From positions 372,001 to 436,000 of the forward strand of contig NZ_CAKAKL010000003.1 in the NCBI RefSeq assembly GCF_916619195.1: a stretch of DNA of 64,000 nt, read 5' to 3'. Both the position numbers and the translations under genes were made by a program. The notes under the pieces were generated by a model that ran no database searches, had not been told where the DNA came from, and saw nothing but the letters and a program-made list of their open reading frames with translations. Source of the DNA: Inquilinus sp. Marseille-Q2685. Its GTDB lineage: Bacteria > Pseudomonadota > Alphaproteobacteria > DSM-16000 > Inquilinaceae. Shown here one piece after another: positions 42,823 to 51,723 of this stretch (the first letter of the stretch is position 1; every line of letters begins with the position of its first letter).

Positions 42823-43722
42823 CTATCGGCGGAATTTGAGCCGGTACTGACGCGGCGTGCTGTGGCAGTGCCGCTGGAATTCCACATAGAACTGGCTCAG
42901 GGAGCCGTAGCCGCAGCCGAAGGCGATCTCGGCGATCGACTGGTCGGTGTCGACCAGCATCATCATCGCCCGGCTCAGGCGCTGGCGCCGGATGTACTGG
43001 GCGATGGTGACGCCCAGCACCCGCTTGAACACCGCCATGGCGTTGGTCGGGTGCAGCCCGCCGGCGGCGGCCACCGCCTCGACTGTCACGGCCTCGCCGA
43101 AATGCGCGTTGATGTGGTCGGTCATGGCCTGGACGCGTGCGATGGCCCGGGGAGCGGCGCTGCGAAGCCGGGGCTCCTCCAGCTCCTCCGCCTCACGGGT
43201 CGCCGCGTCGTCGGCCGAAGTCCCGGGCGCCACGGCGTCGAGCGACAGGCGTTTGACCCTCAAGCCCACCTCCTCGCGCAGGATCTGCTGCCGCAGCTCC
43301 GACCCGTCCGGCCATTCCGCGGCCCAGCGCTGGAACAGCAGCGGATCGATCGGGTCCGGCGACGCCACCGTCGCGAAGCGCCCGTCCATGACGCTGGACT
43401 TGAACGAATCCGCCACCGGCAGGGCGAGGAAATCGGCAAAGGGCAGGTAGACGCAGATCAGGTCCGCCGTAGGCTCGACCGCGATCACCTGATGCGGCAC
43501 CGCGGCCCAGAACAGATGCACGCGGTTCTCGCCGATCGAGATCCGCGCGCCGTTGAACAGATAGGTCATGCCGCCGGCCAGCAGCAGGTTCAACTCGACA
43601 TGGTCGTGCCAATGCGCGTGGCCCATCGGCTCCGGCACATGCCGCTCGGCGTAGAAGGCGCCGCGGTCGAGATAGGCGTCGATGTCGACCGGGGCGGCGG
43701 GCGGCGTCGGGATCTCGTTCAT
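42823..43722 (-). CDS. AraC-family transcriptional activator, MelR-like
   Basis: A 299-residue protein with an N-terminal cupin sugar-sensing domain (MGHAHWHDHVELNLLLAGGM, VPHQVIAVEP) and a C-terminal double helix-turn-helix (about 205-298: HINAHFGEAVTVEAVAAAGG, IAEIAFGCGYGSLSQFYVEF, CHSTPRQYRLKFRR). Length and layout match MelR, the melibiose-responsive activator of Escherichia coli, and the divergent genes encode alpha-galactoside uptake. Start 43722 (MNEIPTPP) was chosen because the upstream Met at 43767 would run through the promoter element at 43742-43786. It is probably autoregulated from that shared region. Confidence 0.85.
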   Translation of the reverse strand: MNEIPTPPAAPVDIDAYLDRGAFYAERHVPEPMGHAHWHDHVELNLLLAGGMTYLFNGARISIGENRVHLFWAAVPHQVIAVEPTADLICVYLPFADFLALPVADSFKSSVMDGRFATVASPDPIDPLLFQRWAAEWPDGSELRQQILREEVGLRVKRLSLDAVAPGTSADDAATREAEELEEPRLRSAAPRAIARVQAMTDHINAHFGEAVTVEAVAAAGGLHPTNAMAVFKRVLGVTIAQYIRRQRLSRAMMMLVDTDQSIAEIAFGCGYGSLSQFYVEFQRHCHSTPRQYRLKFRR

Positions 43723-43741
43723 CCGATCAAGAGAGGCTGAC

Positions 43742-43786
43742 TTTCCGGAAAATACAAGCGAAGACACGGAAGAAATCCGGAATCCG
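43742..43786. promoter_or_regulatory. Sugar-locus operator/promoter element, copy 1 (araC/porin intergenic)
   Basis: TTTCCGGAA (43742-43750) and AGAAATCCGG followed by AATCCG (43771-43786) recur with identical 29-bp offset upstream of the binding-protein gene. Similarity continues to a CATGGG(G)AC-AACCC block at about 43806. The element sits between the divergent araC-type and porin genes and is the likely binding site for the activator and the porin promoter. Confidence 0.65.
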
Positions 43787-43861
43787 ACCCTTCATCTTGC
43801 CTCTGCATGGGACGAACCCATCGACGGTCCGGAGGACCGGCCTAGGCAACAGGGGCATCGG

Positions 43862-45022
43862 ATGGCAAAGGCGCAGGCATGCGCCGCCGCGGCGATCTGC
43901 GCGGCGACGGGCATGATGACCATGGGGGCGACGGCGGCGGAAGCGCCGGCCACCGCCGGGCTGCAGCTGAAGATCTCCGGCTTCCTCGGCTTCGAGGCGG
44001 CGGCGGTGCTAGGCCAGTCCGGCGACAATGATTTCAACCGGGACTACGACGTCCGCTCCGGCGGCCGGCTGCAATTCGACGCCAAGAACGTCACCGATAG
44101 CGGTCTGGAATACGGTGCCCGCATCCGGTTCAACAACGTCAACCGCCGCGACGACGTCACGGTCGACCACGTCTATATCTATCTGGCGGGCGGCTTCGGC
44201 ATCATCACCCTGGGCGACGTCGACGCGGTGGCCGGCGATTACGGCTACATCTTCGCCCATGACGCCGTGGTGTCGGAGATGGGAATGGGCGCCAACTGGG
44301 GCGACAACCTGGACCACGACTACCCCTATGGCGGCGGCCACTTCTTCTCGCTGGACCCGACCTACATCTCCGGCATCGGCGACCCCGATACCCGGATCAA
44401 ATACACCTCGCCCGACCTCGGCGGCTTCTCCTTCGCCGTCGACTTCACGCCCGTGGTCGGCGGCGACGGCCATGCCGGCAACGGCGGCCGCAACGACCTG
44501 ATCGATGACGGCGACACGCTCTACGAGAACGTCGTCACCGCCGGGGCGAACTACACCGCCGAATTCGACGGCGCGTCGGTCCTGGTGTCCGGCACCGCCT
44601 CCACCGGCAACGGCGTCGGTGGCCATCGCGATCTCGCGGCCTACAGCCTGGGCACCCAGGTCGCGGCCGGCGACGTCACCGGCAGCCTCAACTGGGTCCA
44701 CTACGACAGCATCGCCGACAGCGGCAAGGCGATCGACACGATCGCGGCCAGCCTGGCCTGGCGGTTCGGCGATTTCGAGGCCGGGCTGGGCTATGCCTGG
44801 ACCACGGCCAAAAAGGGCAACGGCCTTGCGGGCGACGAGGACCACGGCGATGCCGGCCGGTCCGATCTCCGGACCAACCACATCGCGGCCGCGACCCTGG
44901 TCTACACCATCGCGCCCGGCCTCAACGCCTATGGCGAGCTCAGCTGGGAGACCGCGTCCTTCCGCCAGGGGCCCGATTTCGACAACACCGTGCTGGGCAC
45001 CGGGCTGGTTCTGGGGTTCTAG
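43862..45022 (+). CDS. Outer-membrane porin, sugar-locus specific
   Basis: A 386-residue beta-barrel porin with a signal peptide (MAKAQACAAAAICAATGMM, cleavage near ATAAE) and general-porin features: repeated amphipathic strands, GRLQFDAKNVTDSGLEYGAR, VYIYLAGGFGIITLGDVDA and a C-terminal Phe (GLVLGF) needed for barrel insertion. It probably admits the alpha-galactoside to the periplasm. It has its own copy of the promoter element and 124 bp separates it from the binding-protein gene, which has a second copy. Confidence 0.85.
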   Translation: MAKAQACAAAAICAATGMMTMGATAAEAPATAGLQLKISGFLGFEAAAVLGQSGDNDFNRDYDVRSGGRLQFDAKNVTDSGLEYGARIRFNNVNRRDDVTVDHVYIYLAGGFGIITLGDVDAVAGDYGYIFAHDAVVSEMGMGANWGDNLDHDYPYGGGHFFSLDPTYISGIGDPDTRIKYTSPDLGGFSFAVDFTPVVGGDGHAGNGGRNDLIDDGDTLYENVVTAGANYTAEFDGASVLVSGTASTGNGVGGHRDLAAYSLGTQVAAGDVTGSLNWVHYDSIADSGKAIDTIAASLAWRFGDFEAGLGYAWTTAKKGNGLAGDEDHGDAGRSDLRTNHIAAATLVYTIAPGLNAYGELSWETASFRQGPDFDNTVLGTGLVLGF

Positions 45023-45031
45023 GGTGCTGGT

Positions 45032-45076
45032 TTTCCGGAAGATGAATGCGGATCCGCTGAAGAAATCCGGAATCCG
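45032..45076. promoter_or_regulatory. Sugar-locus operator/promoter element, copy 2 (upstream of binding-protein gene)
   Basis: TTTCCGGAA (45032-45040) and AGAAATCCGG followed by AATCCG (45061-45076) match copy 1 at the same spacing, and CATGGGGACAACCC follows at 45094. A GCGGATCCGC palindrome lies between the arms. The strict spacing and downstream similarity indicate a duplicated promoter bound by the same activator. Confidence 0.65.
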
Positions 45077-45146
45077 CAGTGTCACAGTGGCGACATGGGG
45101 ACAACCCGATCAGGGGCCTGGTGACGGGCCTGGAGGGAGGCGAAAG

Positions 45147-46403
45147 ATGAGATTCCAGGCATCCGCCGCGCTGGTCTGCGCGGCGCTGGCGGCCGCGACC
45201 CCGGCCCGGGCGGCGACCGAGCTGACCTACATGATCTGGGGGTCGCCGGCGGAGGGCGAGGTCTGGCGCAGCGTTGCCGACGCCTTCGAGACCAAGCACC
45301 CCGACATCAAGATCAAGGTGGAGGTCAACGACTGGTCGTCCTACTGGCAGAAGCTGCGGGTGCTGGTCGCCGGCGGCAACCCGCCCGACATCTTCGCCAT
45401 GGACGCGCCCCTGTATCCGGATTGGCAGTCGCGCGGCGCGCTCCTGAACCTGCAGCCCTATCTCGACGCCGACCCGAAGGCGCTCGATGGCATCTACCCG
45501 ATCACGCTCGAGGCCTACCGCATGCCGGACGGCCTCTACGGCCTGCCGCGGGACTTCCAGACCATCGTCCTCTACTACAACAAGGATATGTTCGACGCGG
45601 CCAAGCTGCCCTATCCGACGGCGGATTGGAACTGGGACGACCTGCGGCGCACGGCCAAGGCCCTGACGCTCGACAAGAACGGCGACGGCACCACCGACCA
45701 GTGGGGCTTCTGGTCCGAGATCGGAGACCCCGAGCCGTTCTGGGGGCCGGTGGTGTGGAGCTATGGCGGCGACATCGTCAGCGCCGATCGCGGCCACACC
45801 TTGCTGGCCGAAGGTGCGGCGCGCGACGCCTGGCACTTCATCGCGGGCATGGCGCTGGACGACAAGGCGATGCCGACGCCCGAGCAGCTGAAGCAGTACG
45901 GCACCGACGGCTTCTCCGCCGGCATCGCGGCGATGACCGTCTCCGGCCATTGGGTGGTGCCGGAGTATGCCGAGCGCGGCTTCGCCTGGGGCGTGGCGCC
46001 GCTGCCGTCCGGGCCGAAGGGGCGGGTGACCAGCGTCAACAGCGCCGGCTTCGTCATCTCCAAGACCACCGCGCATCCCAAGGAGGCGTGGCAGTTCGTG
46101 ACCTTCGCGGCCGGCCCGGACGGGCAGGCGGCCCTGGCCAGGCTCGGCTTCGCCGTGCCGATCCTGAAATCGGTAGCGGAGGGGCCGGCCTATCTCGACC
46201 AGCCCGGCCCGAAGATCGACCAGCGCGTGTTCCTGGATGCCCTGTCCTATGCCCGGATCAAGCCGTCGTTCCGCGGCTATGAGGAATGGTCGACCGTGGT
46301 CGGCGACGCGCTGCTGCCGGTCTGGAACGGCGACGCCGCGATCGACGACGCGCTGGACGAGATCGGCTCCGCGGCCGACGACGTCCTGCAAGGCCAGCGC
46401 TGA
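45147..46403 (+). CDS. Sugar ABC transporter substrate-binding protein (family 1)
   Basis: A 418-residue periplasmic binding protein with a signal peptide ending TPARAA and family features: YMIWGSPAEGEVWRSVADAF, NPPDIFAMDAPLYPDW, YGLPRDFQTIVLYYNKDMFD and GIAAMTVSGHWVVPEY. GGAGGGAGG before the ATG is a very strong ribosome-binding site, usual for abundant binding proteins. It delivers the sugar to the two permeases encoded directly downstream (9-nt gap). Alpha-galactosides are the likely ligand from the GH4 enzyme and MelR-like regulator. Confidence 0.9.
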   Translation: MRFQASAALVCAALAAATPARAATELTYMIWGSPAEGEVWRSVADAFETKHPDIKIKVEVNDWSSYWQKLRVLVAGGNPPDIFAMDAPLYPDWQSRGALLNLQPYLDADPKALDGIYPITLEAYRMPDGLYGLPRDFQTIVLYYNKDMFDAAKLPYPTADWNWDDLRRTAKALTLDKNGDGTTDQWGFWSEIGDPEPFWGPVVWSYGGDIVSADRGHTLLAEGAARDAWHFIAGMALDDKAMPTPEQLKQYGTDGFSAGIAAMTVSGHWVVPEYAERGFAWGVAPLPSGPKGRVTSVNSAGFVISKTTAHPKEAWQFVTFAAGPDGQAALARLGFAVPILKSVAEGPAYLDQPGPKIDQRVFLDALSYARIKPSFRGYEEWSTVVGDALLPVWNGDAAIDDALDEIGSAADDVLQGQR

Positions 46404-46412
46404 GGATTCGCG

Positions 46413-47300
46413 ATGCCGCCGAACGGCCTTCGCGTCCAGGGCCGCGACCGGGCCTGGCTCCTGCTGCTGCTGGCGCCGACGCTGCTGGGCCTCCTGCTCG
46501 GCGCCCTCGGCTCGGTGGTGGCGACCGCGGGCCTCAGCCTGCTGCGCTGGGACCTGCTGACCCCGCCCGGCTGGGCGGGGCTGGAGAACTACGCTCATCT
46601 CGCAGGCGACCGGGGCTTCCTCAAGGCTCTCGGCAACACGCTGGCCTTCTCGGCGCTCTACGTGCCGCTGACGGTGGCGATCTCGCTCGGTGTCGCCCTG
46701 CTGCTGAACCGGCGGGTGACCTGGGTCGGGCTGTTCCGCGCCCTCTACTTCCTGCCGGTGATCACCTCGCCGACGGCGGTCGGGCTGATCTGGAGCTGGA
46801 TCTTCGCCCAGGACCAGGGGCTGCTGAACGGCATCGTCACCGCCCTGGGCGGAGACCCGGTGCGCTGGCTCGGGCCCCGCATGGTGCTGGTCTCGGTGGT
46901 GATCGTGAACGTCTGGGGCGCGATCGGCGAGGGCATGATCGTGTTCCTGGCCGGGCTGCAGGCGGTGCCGCGCGACTATTACGAGGCCGCGCGGATCGAC
47001 GGCGCCCGGCCGCGGCACCAGCTGCTGTTCATCACCCTGCCGCTGATGGTGCCCAGCCTGTTCTTCCAGACCGTGCTGTCGACCATCCACGCGTTCCAGG
47101 CCTTCGACTACATCTACATCCTGACCCGCCCCCCGACCGGCGGATCGACCCTGCCGACCGTCGTCTATTCGATCTCCCGCACCGGCTTCGGCTTCTTCCG
47201 CATGGGCGACGCCGCGGCCCAGAGCCTGACGCTCGCCGCCATGATCCTGGTCCTGACGCTGGTCTACTTCCGGCTGCAGAAGCGCTGGGGGGCGCAGTGA
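46413..47300 (+). CDS. Sugar ABC transporter permease 1 (MalF/UgpA type)
   Basis: A 295-residue membrane protein with about six helices and the EAA loop that contacts the ATPase (EAARIDGARPRHQLLFITLP). It forms the translocation pore with the second permease, whose ATG overlaps this stop codon (TGATG). MalF-type N-terminus: LLLLLAPTLLGLLLGALGSV. Confidence 0.9.
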   Translation: MPPNGLRVQGRDRAWLLLLLAPTLLGLLLGALGSVVATAGLSLLRWDLLTPPGWAGLENYAHLAGDRGFLKALGNTLAFSALYVPLTVAISLGVALLLNRRVTWVGLFRALYFLPVITSPTAVGLIWSWIFAQDQGLLNGIVTALGGDPVRWLGPRMVLVSVVIVNVWGAIGEGMIVFLAGLQAVPRDYYEAARIDGARPRHQLLFITLPLMVPSLFFQTVLSTIHAFQAFDYIYILTRPPTGGSTLPTVVYSISRTGFGFFRMGDAAAQSLTLAAMILVLTLVYFRLQKRWGAQ

Positions 47301-48169
47301 TGACCGCCGCTTCCGCCATCGTTCCGCGCGGCCGCACCGCCCGGCCCCGCACCCTGCGCCTCGGCGTCGACGCCCTGGCCTATGCCGTGCTGATCGCCGG
47401 CGCGGTGCTGATGGTCGGGCCCTTCGCCTGGATGGTCTCGACCTCGCTGAAGCTGCCGGCCGACCAGTTCGGCCACGCCCTGATCCCGCCGCACCCGACG
47501 GTCGAGAACTACCTGTCGCTGTGGCGGATCATCCCCTTCGACGGCCTCTTGTGGAACAGCCTGAAGGTCGCCGCGATCTCCACCGTCGGACAGCTGCTGA
47601 CCTGCTCGATGGGCGCCTTCGTCTTCGCCGTGGTCCGCTTCCCCGGCCGGCAGGCGCTGTTCGTGGCTCTGCTGGTGACGCTGATGATCCCGGCGCAGAT
47701 GGCCTCGATCCCGCAATTCGTGATCTTCAAGTTCCTCGGCCTCTACGGCACCCAGGCGCCCTTGTACCTGCCGGGGTTCCTGGGCGGCGCCTTCGGCTGC
47801 TTCCTGCTGCGCCAGTACTTCCTGACCATCCCGATCGAGCTGGCCGAGGCCGCGCGCATGGACGGCGCGTCGCTGCTGACGATCTGGTGGCGGATCTACC
47901 TGCCGCTGGCCCGGCCGGCCCTGGCGGCGCTGGCGATCTTCGCCTTCCTCGGCTCCTGGAACGACCTGTTCAGCGCCCTGATCTACCTGCCGAGCGACCT
48001 GGAGAAGACGACGCTGCCGGTCGGGCTGGCGCTGATGCAGCAGCAATACGCCGCGCAATGGACCGTGATGATGGCCGCCGTCCTGGTCAGCATCGCCCCG
48101 ATCCTGATCGCCTTCACCCTGGCCCAGCGGCACTTCATCGAAGGCATGGCGCTGTCCGGCCTGAAATAG
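47300..48169 (+). CDS. Sugar ABC transporter permease 2 (MalG/UgpE type)
   Basis: A 289-residue membrane protein of the MalG class with the EAA loop EAARMDGASLLTIWWRIYLP and a C-terminal RHFIEGMALSGLK typical of this family. It pairs with the preceding permease. No ATP-binding subunit is encoded before or after it; the gene is followed 22 nt later by the GH4 enzyme. Confidence 0.9.
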   Translation: MTAASAIVPRGRTARPRTLRLGVDALAYAVLIAGAVLMVGPFAWMVSTSLKLPADQFGHALIPPHPTVENYLSLWRIIPFDGLLWNSLKVAAISTVGQLLTCSMGAFVFAVVRFPGRQALFVALLVTLMIPAQMASIPQFVIFKFLGLYGTQAPLYLPGFLGGAFGCFLLRQYFLTIPIELAEAARMDGASLLTIWWRIYLPLARPALAALAIFAFLGSWNDLFSALIYLPSDLEKTTLPVGLALMQQQYAAQWTVMMAAVLVSIAPILIAFTLAQRHFIEGMALSGLK

Positions 48170-48191
48170 CTCCCTCCAAGAAAGACCTCCC

Positions 48192-49511
48192 ATGGCCAAG
48201 ATCTGTCTCATCGGTGCGGGCAGCACCGTGTTCGCCCAGTCGATCATCGGCGACATCCTCAGCCAGCCGGACCTGGCCGACAGCGTCGTGTCCCTGCACG
48301 ACATCGACGGCGAGCGGCTGAACACCTCCGCCATCGTCGCCCGCCGCATCGGCCAGGCGCTGGGGCTCCAGAACCTCAAGGTCGAGGCCTCGCTGGACCG
48401 GCGCCAGGCCATGGCCGGGGCCGATTTCGTCATCCTGATGATGCAGGTCGGCGGCTACCGCCCGGCGACGGTGACGGATTTCGAGATCCCGAAGCGCTAC
48501 GGCCTGCGCCAGACCATCGGCGACACGCTGGGCATCGGCGGCATCTTCCGCGGCCTGCGCACCATCCCGGTGCTGCTGGAGATCTGCGAGGACATGCGTG
48601 CGGTCTGCCCCAACGCCCTGCTGATGAACTACGTCAACCCGATGGCGATGAACTGCTGGGCGATCGCCGAGGCGGCGCCGGACATCCGCTCGGTCGGCCT
48701 GTGCCACAGCGTGCAGGAGACCTCGGCCGACATGGCGCGCTGGCTGGGCGAGGCGCCGGAAAACCTCGACTACCTCTGCGCCGGCATCAACCACGTCGCC
48801 TATTTCCTGAAGTTCGAGAAGCGGCTGCCCGATGGCGGGCGCGAGGACCTGTACCCGCGGCTGAAGGCGCTGGCCGAGAGTGGGGCCGTGCCCGAGGGTG
48901 AGGCGGTGCGCTTCGACATGCTGCGCCGGACCGGGCATTTCGTCACCGAATCCAGCATCCATTTCGCCGAGTACAACCCGTGGTTCATCAAGGCCGGCCG
49001 CGACGACCTCTTAGACCGGTACGAGGTGCCGCTCGACGAATATCCGCGGCGCTGCGAGGCGCTGATCGCCGAATGGCAGGCGCTGCGCGCCGGGCTCGAG
49101 GCCGACGACAGCCCGATCCCGGTCCGCCGCAGCAACGAATACGCGGCCGGCATCGTGCATGCGATGGTCACCGGCCGGCACAACCTGATCTACGGCAATG
49201 TCCGCAACGACGGTTTGATCGCCGACCTGCCGGACGCCGCGGTGGTCGAGGTGCCGTGCCATGTCGATCGCAACGGCGTGCAGCCGATCCGGATCGGCCG
49301 CATCCCGGCGCATCTGGCCGGCATCATGCGCCTGTCGATCAACGTCCAGCAGCTGGTGGTCGAGGCGGCGCTGACCCGGCGCAAGGACGCCATCCGCCAC
49401 GCCGCGATGCTGGACCCGCACACCGCGGCGGAGCTGTCCCTCGACGAGATCTGGCGACTGGTGGACGATCTGATTGAGGCGCATGGCGACCTGCTGCCGC
49501 GCTATCACTGA
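48192..49511 (+). CDS. melA: Glycoside hydrolase family 4, alpha-galactosidase-like (MelA type)
   Basis: A 439-residue GH4 enzyme. The NAD-binding fold starts KICLIGAGSTVFAQSII; the metal-site Cys and His appear in GLCHSVQE and GINHVAYFLKF, and NPMAMNCW is conserved. GH4 enzymes hydrolyse glycosides by an NAD-dependent oxidation-elimination mechanism in the cytoplasm with Mn2+. The length is near that of E. coli MelA (about 450). The MelR-like activator supports melibiose or raffinose-type alpha-galactosides as substrate, but GH4 also includes alpha-glucosidases and glucuronidases, so specificity is inferred. Confidence 0.83.
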   Translation: MAKICLIGAGSTVFAQSIIGDILSQPDLADSVVSLHDIDGERLNTSAIVARRIGQALGLQNLKVEASLDRRQAMAGADFVILMMQVGGYRPATVTDFEIPKRYGLRQTIGDTLGIGGIFRGLRTIPVLLEICEDMRAVCPNALLMNYVNPMAMNCWAIAEAAPDIRSVGLCHSVQETSADMARWLGEAPENLDYLCAGINHVAYFLKFEKRLPDGGREDLYPRLKALAESGAVPEGEAVRFDMLRRTGHFVTESSIHFAEYNPWFIKAGRDDLLDRYEVPLDEYPRRCEALIAEWQALRAGLEADDSPIPVRRSNEYAAGIVHAMVTGRHNLIYGNVRNDGLIADLPDAAVVEVPCHVDRNGVQPIRIGRIPAHLAGIMRLSINVQQLVVEAALTRRKDAIRHAAMLDPHTAAELSLDEIWRLVDDLIEAHGDLLPRYH

Positions 49512-49529
49512 GGAAGAGGGACACCGGAC

Positions 49530-50300
49530 ATGCCGGGAAAACTGGAGGGCCGCGTCGCCGTCGTGATCGGCGCGGCGCGGGGCATCGGCGCCGCCATCGC
49601 CGAGCGGCTGGCGGCCGACGGCGCGCGGGTGGTGATCGGCGACACCGAGGCCGCGGCGGGGATGGCGACGGCGGAACGGCTGGGCGGCCGCTTCGTCGCC
49701 ACCGACATCAGCCGCAAGGACCATGCCGAGGCTATCGTGCGCGCCGCGGTCGATAGCTTCGGCCGGCTCGACATCCTGGTGCAGAACGCCGCGATCTATC
49801 CCTGGACCCTGATCGAGGACATCGAGCCCGAGGAGTGGGACCGGGTGATGGCGGTGAACCTGCGCGGCACCTATCTCGCCGCCCGGGCGGCGCTGCCGGC
49901 GGTGCGGGCGGGGGGAGGGGGGCGGATGATCTTCACCTCCTCGATCACGGGCCCGCGCGTCACCAGCCCGGGCCACGGCCACTACGCCGCCACCAAGGCC
50001 GGCATCAACGGCTTCCTGAAATCCGCGGCGCTGGAGTTCTCGGGCTACGGCATCACTGTCAACGGGGTCGAGCCCGGAAACATCCTGACCGAGGGGATGC
50101 AGCAGCACCGCAGCGCCGAGTTCATCGCCATGATGGAGCGGGCGGTGCCGCTTGGCCGGCTCGGCACGCCGCAGGACGTCGCGGCTGCGGTGGCCTTCCT
50201 GGCCTCGGACGACGCCGCCTACATCACCGGCACCACCATCGTCGTAGACGGCGGCCAGACCCTGCCGGAAGGGCACGACTTCCGGCTGCGGCCGCAATAG
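49530..50300 (+). CDS. Short-chain dehydrogenase/reductase
   Basis: A 256-residue classical SDR with cofactor motif GAARGIGAAIAERL, NAA in LVQNAAIYPW, and catalytic Ser/Tyr/Lys (SSITGPRVTS, HYAATKAG). The C-terminus VDGGQTLPEGHDFRL is usual for sugar or polyol dehydrogenases. Being last in the alpha-galactoside operon, it could oxidise the released galactose (galactose dehydrogenase role); this is inference. GAAGAGGGA precedes the ATG. Confidence 0.82.
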   Translation: MPGKLEGRVAVVIGAARGIGAAIAERLAADGARVVIGDTEAAAGMATAERLGGRFVATDISRKDHAEAIVRAAVDSFGRLDILVQNAAIYPWTLIEDIEPEEWDRVMAVNLRGTYLAARAALPAVRAGGGGRMIFTSSITGPRVTSPGHGHYAATKAGINGFLKSAALEFSGYGITVNGVEPGNILTEGMQQHRSAEFIAMMERAVPLGRLGTPQDVAAAVAFLASDDAAYITGTTIVVDGGQTLPEGHDFRLRPQ

Positions 50301-50321
50301 GGAGAGGGCAGGCGAGGGGCT

Positions 50322-50354
50322 GCGCCCGGCCGCTTCTCCGGGCGCGACCGTTTT
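50322..50354 (+). terminator. Intrinsic terminator of the sugar operon
   Basis: GCGCCCGG (50322-50329) and CCGGGCGC (50338-50345) form a perfect 8-bp stem with loop CCGCTTCT, followed by GACCGTTTT. It lies 22 bp after the dehydrogenase stop codon. Confidence 0.65.
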
Positions 50355-50683
50355 GAAGACCGCCCCCTCGCCGTCCTTGCGCGGAGGAGAAGCCGGCGAG
50401 GCATCGAGGAGCCTCCGGGCCCCGCTGAAGCGGACGACCAGCGGCCGGGCCCAACTGAACCGGACCCCGCGCACGCACTGGAAATCCCCTTGCGCGATCA
50501 CGGACTCTGATGAAGCTCTGTTATCCGTCACCGCGATCGTAGCGCCTTGCAGTCGGCATGAAAGATAACGAAGCTTGGTTTGCAAACGGTTTTGTGCCGC
50601 ACTAATCTTGAGAAATTCAATATCGCCGCGGCTGATATGGCTGTGAGGGGCGTCGGGGACGGTGCATCTGGGGGGATTGTCAA
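50355..50683. other. Intergenic region with a degenerate direct repeat, no gene supported
   Basis: Two 19-bp near-repeats, GGGCCCCGCTGAAGCGGAC (50417-50435) and GGGCCCAACTGAACCGGAC (50447-50465), lie 30 bp apart. After about 50500 the base composition becomes A/T-rich, marking the edge of the glycan island and the likely promoter of the epimerase gene. Short frames here have no coding features. Confidence 0.4.
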
Positions 50684-51691
50684 ATTACCGACAAGATTTT
50701 CATCACCGGCGTTGCAGGTTTCCTGGGAAGCCACCTGGCCGACGCATTCTTGAGTCGTGGTGAGCAGGTAGCCGGTATCGACAATCTTCTGGGCGGCGCC
50801 GTTGAGAACGTGCCGCCCGGGGTCAACTTCCGGATGGTCGACTGCAACGACCGGCATGCCTATGCCGACATGCTCCATGGCACACGGGTCGCCTACCATT
50901 GCGCCGCATTGGCCCATGAGGGCCTCAGCGTATTCTCGCCGCATCTGATCAGCACGCACGGCGTCAATGCGACGACGGGCTTCATCAGCGCGGCCATCGC
51001 TGCCGGCGTCAAGCGCATCGTGTATTGCTCCTCCATGGCGCGATATGGCCGTAACCCGCCGCCCTTTACGGAAGACCAGGATCCTCGACCGGTCGATCCC
51101 TATGCAGTGTCGAAATGTGCTGGCGAGCTGATGCTGCGCACGCTCTGCGACGCTCATGGCGTGGAGTTCAATATCGCAGTTCCGCACAATATTATCGGCC
51201 CGCGGCAGCGCTACGACGATCCCTACCGCAATGTCGCGAGCATCATGATCAACAGGATGCTCCGCGGCCTTCAGCCGGTCATCTATGGCGACGGCGCTCA
51301 ACGGCGATGCTTCAGCTTTGTCGACGATGTCGTGCCCTCGCTGGTCCGTCTTGGCGTCGACCCCGATATTCGGTCGGAGGTCTTCAATCTTGGTCCCGAC
51401 GAGCAGGTCGTGAGCATACTGGATCTGGCGCGCGAGATTGCCGACCTGCTCGACTTCGAGCTGGCACCGATTTTCGTGCCCTCCCGGCCGCTCGAGGTGC
51501 AGCATGCGTTTTGCTCCTCCGACAAGGCACGCCGCCTCCTGGGCTATCGGACCACCTATAGGTTGCGGGACGGCCTGGCCAAAATCATCGCCTGGATCCG
51601 CGCCAAGGGCCCCAAGGAATTCCGCTACGATTACGAGATCGAGATCCGCAACGAGCGGACCCCCCGAACATGGGCGGAGTCGATCATCTAA
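50684..51691 (+). CDS. NAD-dependent nucleotide-sugar epimerase/dehydratase, probably starting at ATT
   Basis: A 335-residue extended SDR if started at the ATT at 50684. The cofactor loop ITGVAGFLGSHLADAF (residues about 7-22) is followed by catalytic YAVSK, IIGPRQRYDDPYRN and FSFVDDVVPS, the UDP-glucose 4-epimerase pattern. There is no ATG, GTG or TTG in frame upstream of the cofactor loop. The first, TTG at 50750, would delete it. GGGGGG (50670-50675) stands 8 nt before the ATT, an ideal distance. Alternatively one extra T near 50685 hides a TTG start at 50677. It would supply an activated sugar to the glycan genes that follow. Confidence 0.75.
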   Translation: MTDKIFITGVAGFLGSHLADAFLSRGEQVAGIDNLLGGAVENVPPGVNFRMVDCNDRHAYADMLHGTRVAYHCAALAHEGLSVFSPHLISTHGVNATTGFISAAIAAGVKRIVYCSSMARYGRNPPPFTEDQDPRPVDPYAVSKCAGELMLRTLCDAHGVEFNIAVPHNIIGPRQRYDDPYRNVASIMINRMLRGLQPVIYGDGAQRRCFSFVDDVVPSLVRLGVDPDIRSEVFNLGPDEQVVSILDLAREIADLLDFELAPIFVPSRPLEVQHAFCSSDKARRLLGYRTTYRLRDGLAKIIAWIRAKGPKEFRYDYEIEIRNERTPRTWAESII

Positions 51692-51723
51692 CCGGAAGAA
51701 TAGTCGCTGTCGGAGATGACGAC

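Noticed and set aside
50353-50568. 71-codon plus-strand frame after the sugar operon
   Set aside because: It begins in the terminator T-run and crosses the degenerate repeats; composition is not coding.
50750-51691. Epimerase started at TTG 50750
   Set aside because: It would remove the cofactor-binding glycine loop that is encoded in frame just upstream.
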